This document shows positions 62,908 through 64,000 of a stretch of 64,000 nt of DNA, one piece after another. Positions within the stretch are counted from its first letter, which is position 1. Each line of letters opens with the position of its first letter. The stretch is taken from NCBI GenBank assembly GCA_900318535.1, contig ONKU01000013.1, positions 1-64,000 on the forward strand, given 5' to 3'. This stretch comes from an uncultured Prevotellaceae bacterium. GTDB lineage: Bacteria; Bacteroidota; Bacteroidia; Bacteroidales; Muribaculaceae. A program made the translations under genes and the position numbers. The notes below the pieces were generated by a model. That model was not told where the DNA came from and did not search any database. It saw only the letters and a list, made by a program, of their open reading frames with translations.

Positions 62908-64000
62908 CTATTGGGCGAGTCGTAGCCCGCGAGCTCCATCTAAGTAAAAAGGATAGTCTGCATCACGATATGACACACGACAAGAAGCGGGGTCGCTGGT
63001 GCTCCAATAGCCGCCACGAATGACACGACCAACACCACTTGCCGGACCAGTAGGATTGGTTTGTGCTGCTGCAGTGTAATCACCCCAGAAGTCGTTACAC
63101 CACTCTTGGACATTTCCCGACATATCATACACGCCTAATTCGTTCGCCTTTTTAGAGCCTACGGCATGAGTGATGGATCCGCAATTCATCCAGTACCAAG
63201 CGACCTCGTCAACGTTATTGCTGCCCGAGAATTTATAGCGCTTACTCTTGTTGCCGCCACGCGCAGCAAACTCCCACTCGGCCTCGGTCGGCAATCGGAA
63301 TTGCTTGCCCGTCATCTGGTTCAATTTTGTGATGAATTCCTGGCATGCATCCCATGTAACCAATTCTACAGGAAGATTCAGATCACCGGTTTTAAAAAAG
63401 CTGGGATTGGTGCCCATCACGGCTATCCACAGTTTCTGCGTCACCTCGGTCTCGCCAATGCTGAACGAAGATAGTGTCACTTGGTGGGCAGGCTTCTCAT
63501 TATCATTTGCATCACTGCCTTGTTCAACGGTTGCACCCATAGTGAATGTGCCGCCATCGACTTTGATCATTTTGAAAGACACTCCCTTTACTGTAATTGT
63601 CTCGGTGGCGGACGGTGTTGGTTCATCACCACCCAGAATGATGTTAATGATTGCGTTCACGTCGGCGATATTGACCTCCTGGTCGCCATTCACATCGGCT
63701 GCAGCTTCATCACCATGGCCATCCAATATGATGCCAATGACGACATTCACATCGGCGATGTTGACTTCGCCATCGCCATTGACATCGCCAACGACATCGC
63801 TCTCACGTGAGATAATGATGTGATCGGCAAAATTATCATCGCCATAGGCGATGTAATAGCCATAATCACCATACTCGCTTTCGTCATGCACGATATAGGC
63901 ATCCGTGGGATAGGTAATGGCGCAGTTCCTCAAGGTAATGCCTTCACCGATCCTCGCTACACCCCCGTGGATGTCAGCTTTCACATGGTCAAACGTAAGC
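62908..64000 (-). CDS. Dockerin and FGE-like (sulfatase-modifying-like) protein (5' partial)
   Basis: At least 363 residues; the frame is open to the right edge, so the N-terminus is missing. Order: a fragment of an N-terminal domain, two dockerin-type EF loops (VNGDGEVNIADVNVVIGIILDG and VNGDQEVNIADVNAIINIILGG, about 75-125), then a C-terminal FGE-sulfatase domain (about 135-363) with TFTMGAT, FSIGETEVTQ, FRLPTEAEWEFAARGG, GNVQEWCNDFWGD and VIRGGYW. The redox Cys pair of true formylglycine-generating enzymes is not visible, so this is probably a binding or structural version. A dockerin inside rather than at the end is unusual. Confidence 0.85.
   Translation of the reverse strand, partial: LTFDHVKADIHGGVARIGEGITLRNCAITYPTDAYIVHDESEYGDYGYYIAYGDDNFADHIIISRESDVVGDVNGDGEVNIADVNVVIGIILDGHGDEAAADVNGDQEVNIADVNAIINIILGGDEPTPSATETITVKGVSFKMIKVDGGTFTMGATVEQGSDANDNEKPAHQVTLSSFSIGETEVTQKLWIAVMGTNPSFFKTGDLNLPVELVTWDACQEFITKLNQMTGKQFRLPTEAEWEFAARGGNKSKRYKFSGSNNVDEVAWYWMNCGSITHAVGSKKANELGVYDMSGNVQEWCNDFWGDYTAAAQTNPTGPASGVGRVIRGGYWSTSDPASCRVSYRDADYPFYLDGARGLRLAQ

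Overview
The window reads as chromosomal DNA of a gut-type Bacteroidales bacterium, Muribaculaceae- or Prevotellaceae-like; the family cannot be fixed by eye. The evidence is the recurring Bacteroidetes -7 promoter element TAnnTTTG ahead of many genes, the lack of Shine-Dalgarno sequences, the rpmB-rpmG-DUF4295 cluster, SusD-free but dockerin-rich secreted proteins, C-terminal 'YDLxGR...GIYI...VK' exported proteins, a BspA-like LRR protein, a eukaryote-type NADP isocitrate dehydrogenase, TamB and a LacZ-type GH2 enzyme with a signal peptide.

Layout. 1-3.4 kb: aconitase (cut by the left edge) and isocitrate dehydrogenase, the oxidative citrate branch to 2-oxoglutarate. 3.3-5.2 kb: a small AT-rich insert with a voltage-gated-type K+ channel and a DUF4236 membrane protein, flanked by two 113-bp direct copies of the 3' end of icd. 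5.4-8.2 kb: a secreted protein and a CorA-type transporter. 8.3-15.4 kb (minus strand): DUF3332 lipoprotein, mltF, cdsA, a small protein, uridine phosphorylase, dprA, thioesterase, and the ribosomal cluster with a long rpmB leader. 15.5-20.4 kb: a dockerin protein, a possible small RNA/21-codon unit, a DUF2582 winged-helix protein, a palindromic repeat element, cinA and a lipoprotein. 20.5-25.7 kb: M48 protease, CotH protein and a TPR lipoprotein regulator with a small exported partner. 25.8-34.8 kb (minus): tsaD, DUF4421, tamB, nadE. 35-42 kb: dockerin proteins, mutY, BspA-like LRR protein and beta-flower protein. 42-44.8 kb: porin plus Dcu dicarboxylate carrier. 44.9-46.5 kb: a split HipA system of the HipBST type with a three-site operator array. 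46.6-57.6 kb: DUF169, esterase, DedA, LUD, kdsB, beta-galactosidase, CDF exporter, PASTA protein and RluD. 57.6-64 kb: an AT-rich accessory stretch of small hypothetical genes, a DUF4160/DUF2442 pair, an SGNH hydrolase, a C69 dipeptidase and a dockerin plus FGE-like protein cut by the right edge.

How the parts work together. Most of the window is housekeeping (TCA branch, phospholipid, cell-wall turnover, tRNA t6A, NAD, DNA repair, Kdo-LPS) plus an outward-facing set (beta-galactosidase, esterase, peptidases, dockerin and sorting-domain proteins). Accessory signal is concentrated at three places: the insert at the 3' end of icd, the hipBST locus, and the 57.6-62.9 kb stretch, where three related, structured intergenic repeats sit at gene 3' ends. 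No CRISPR array, rRNA, convincing tRNA, transposase or integrase was found.
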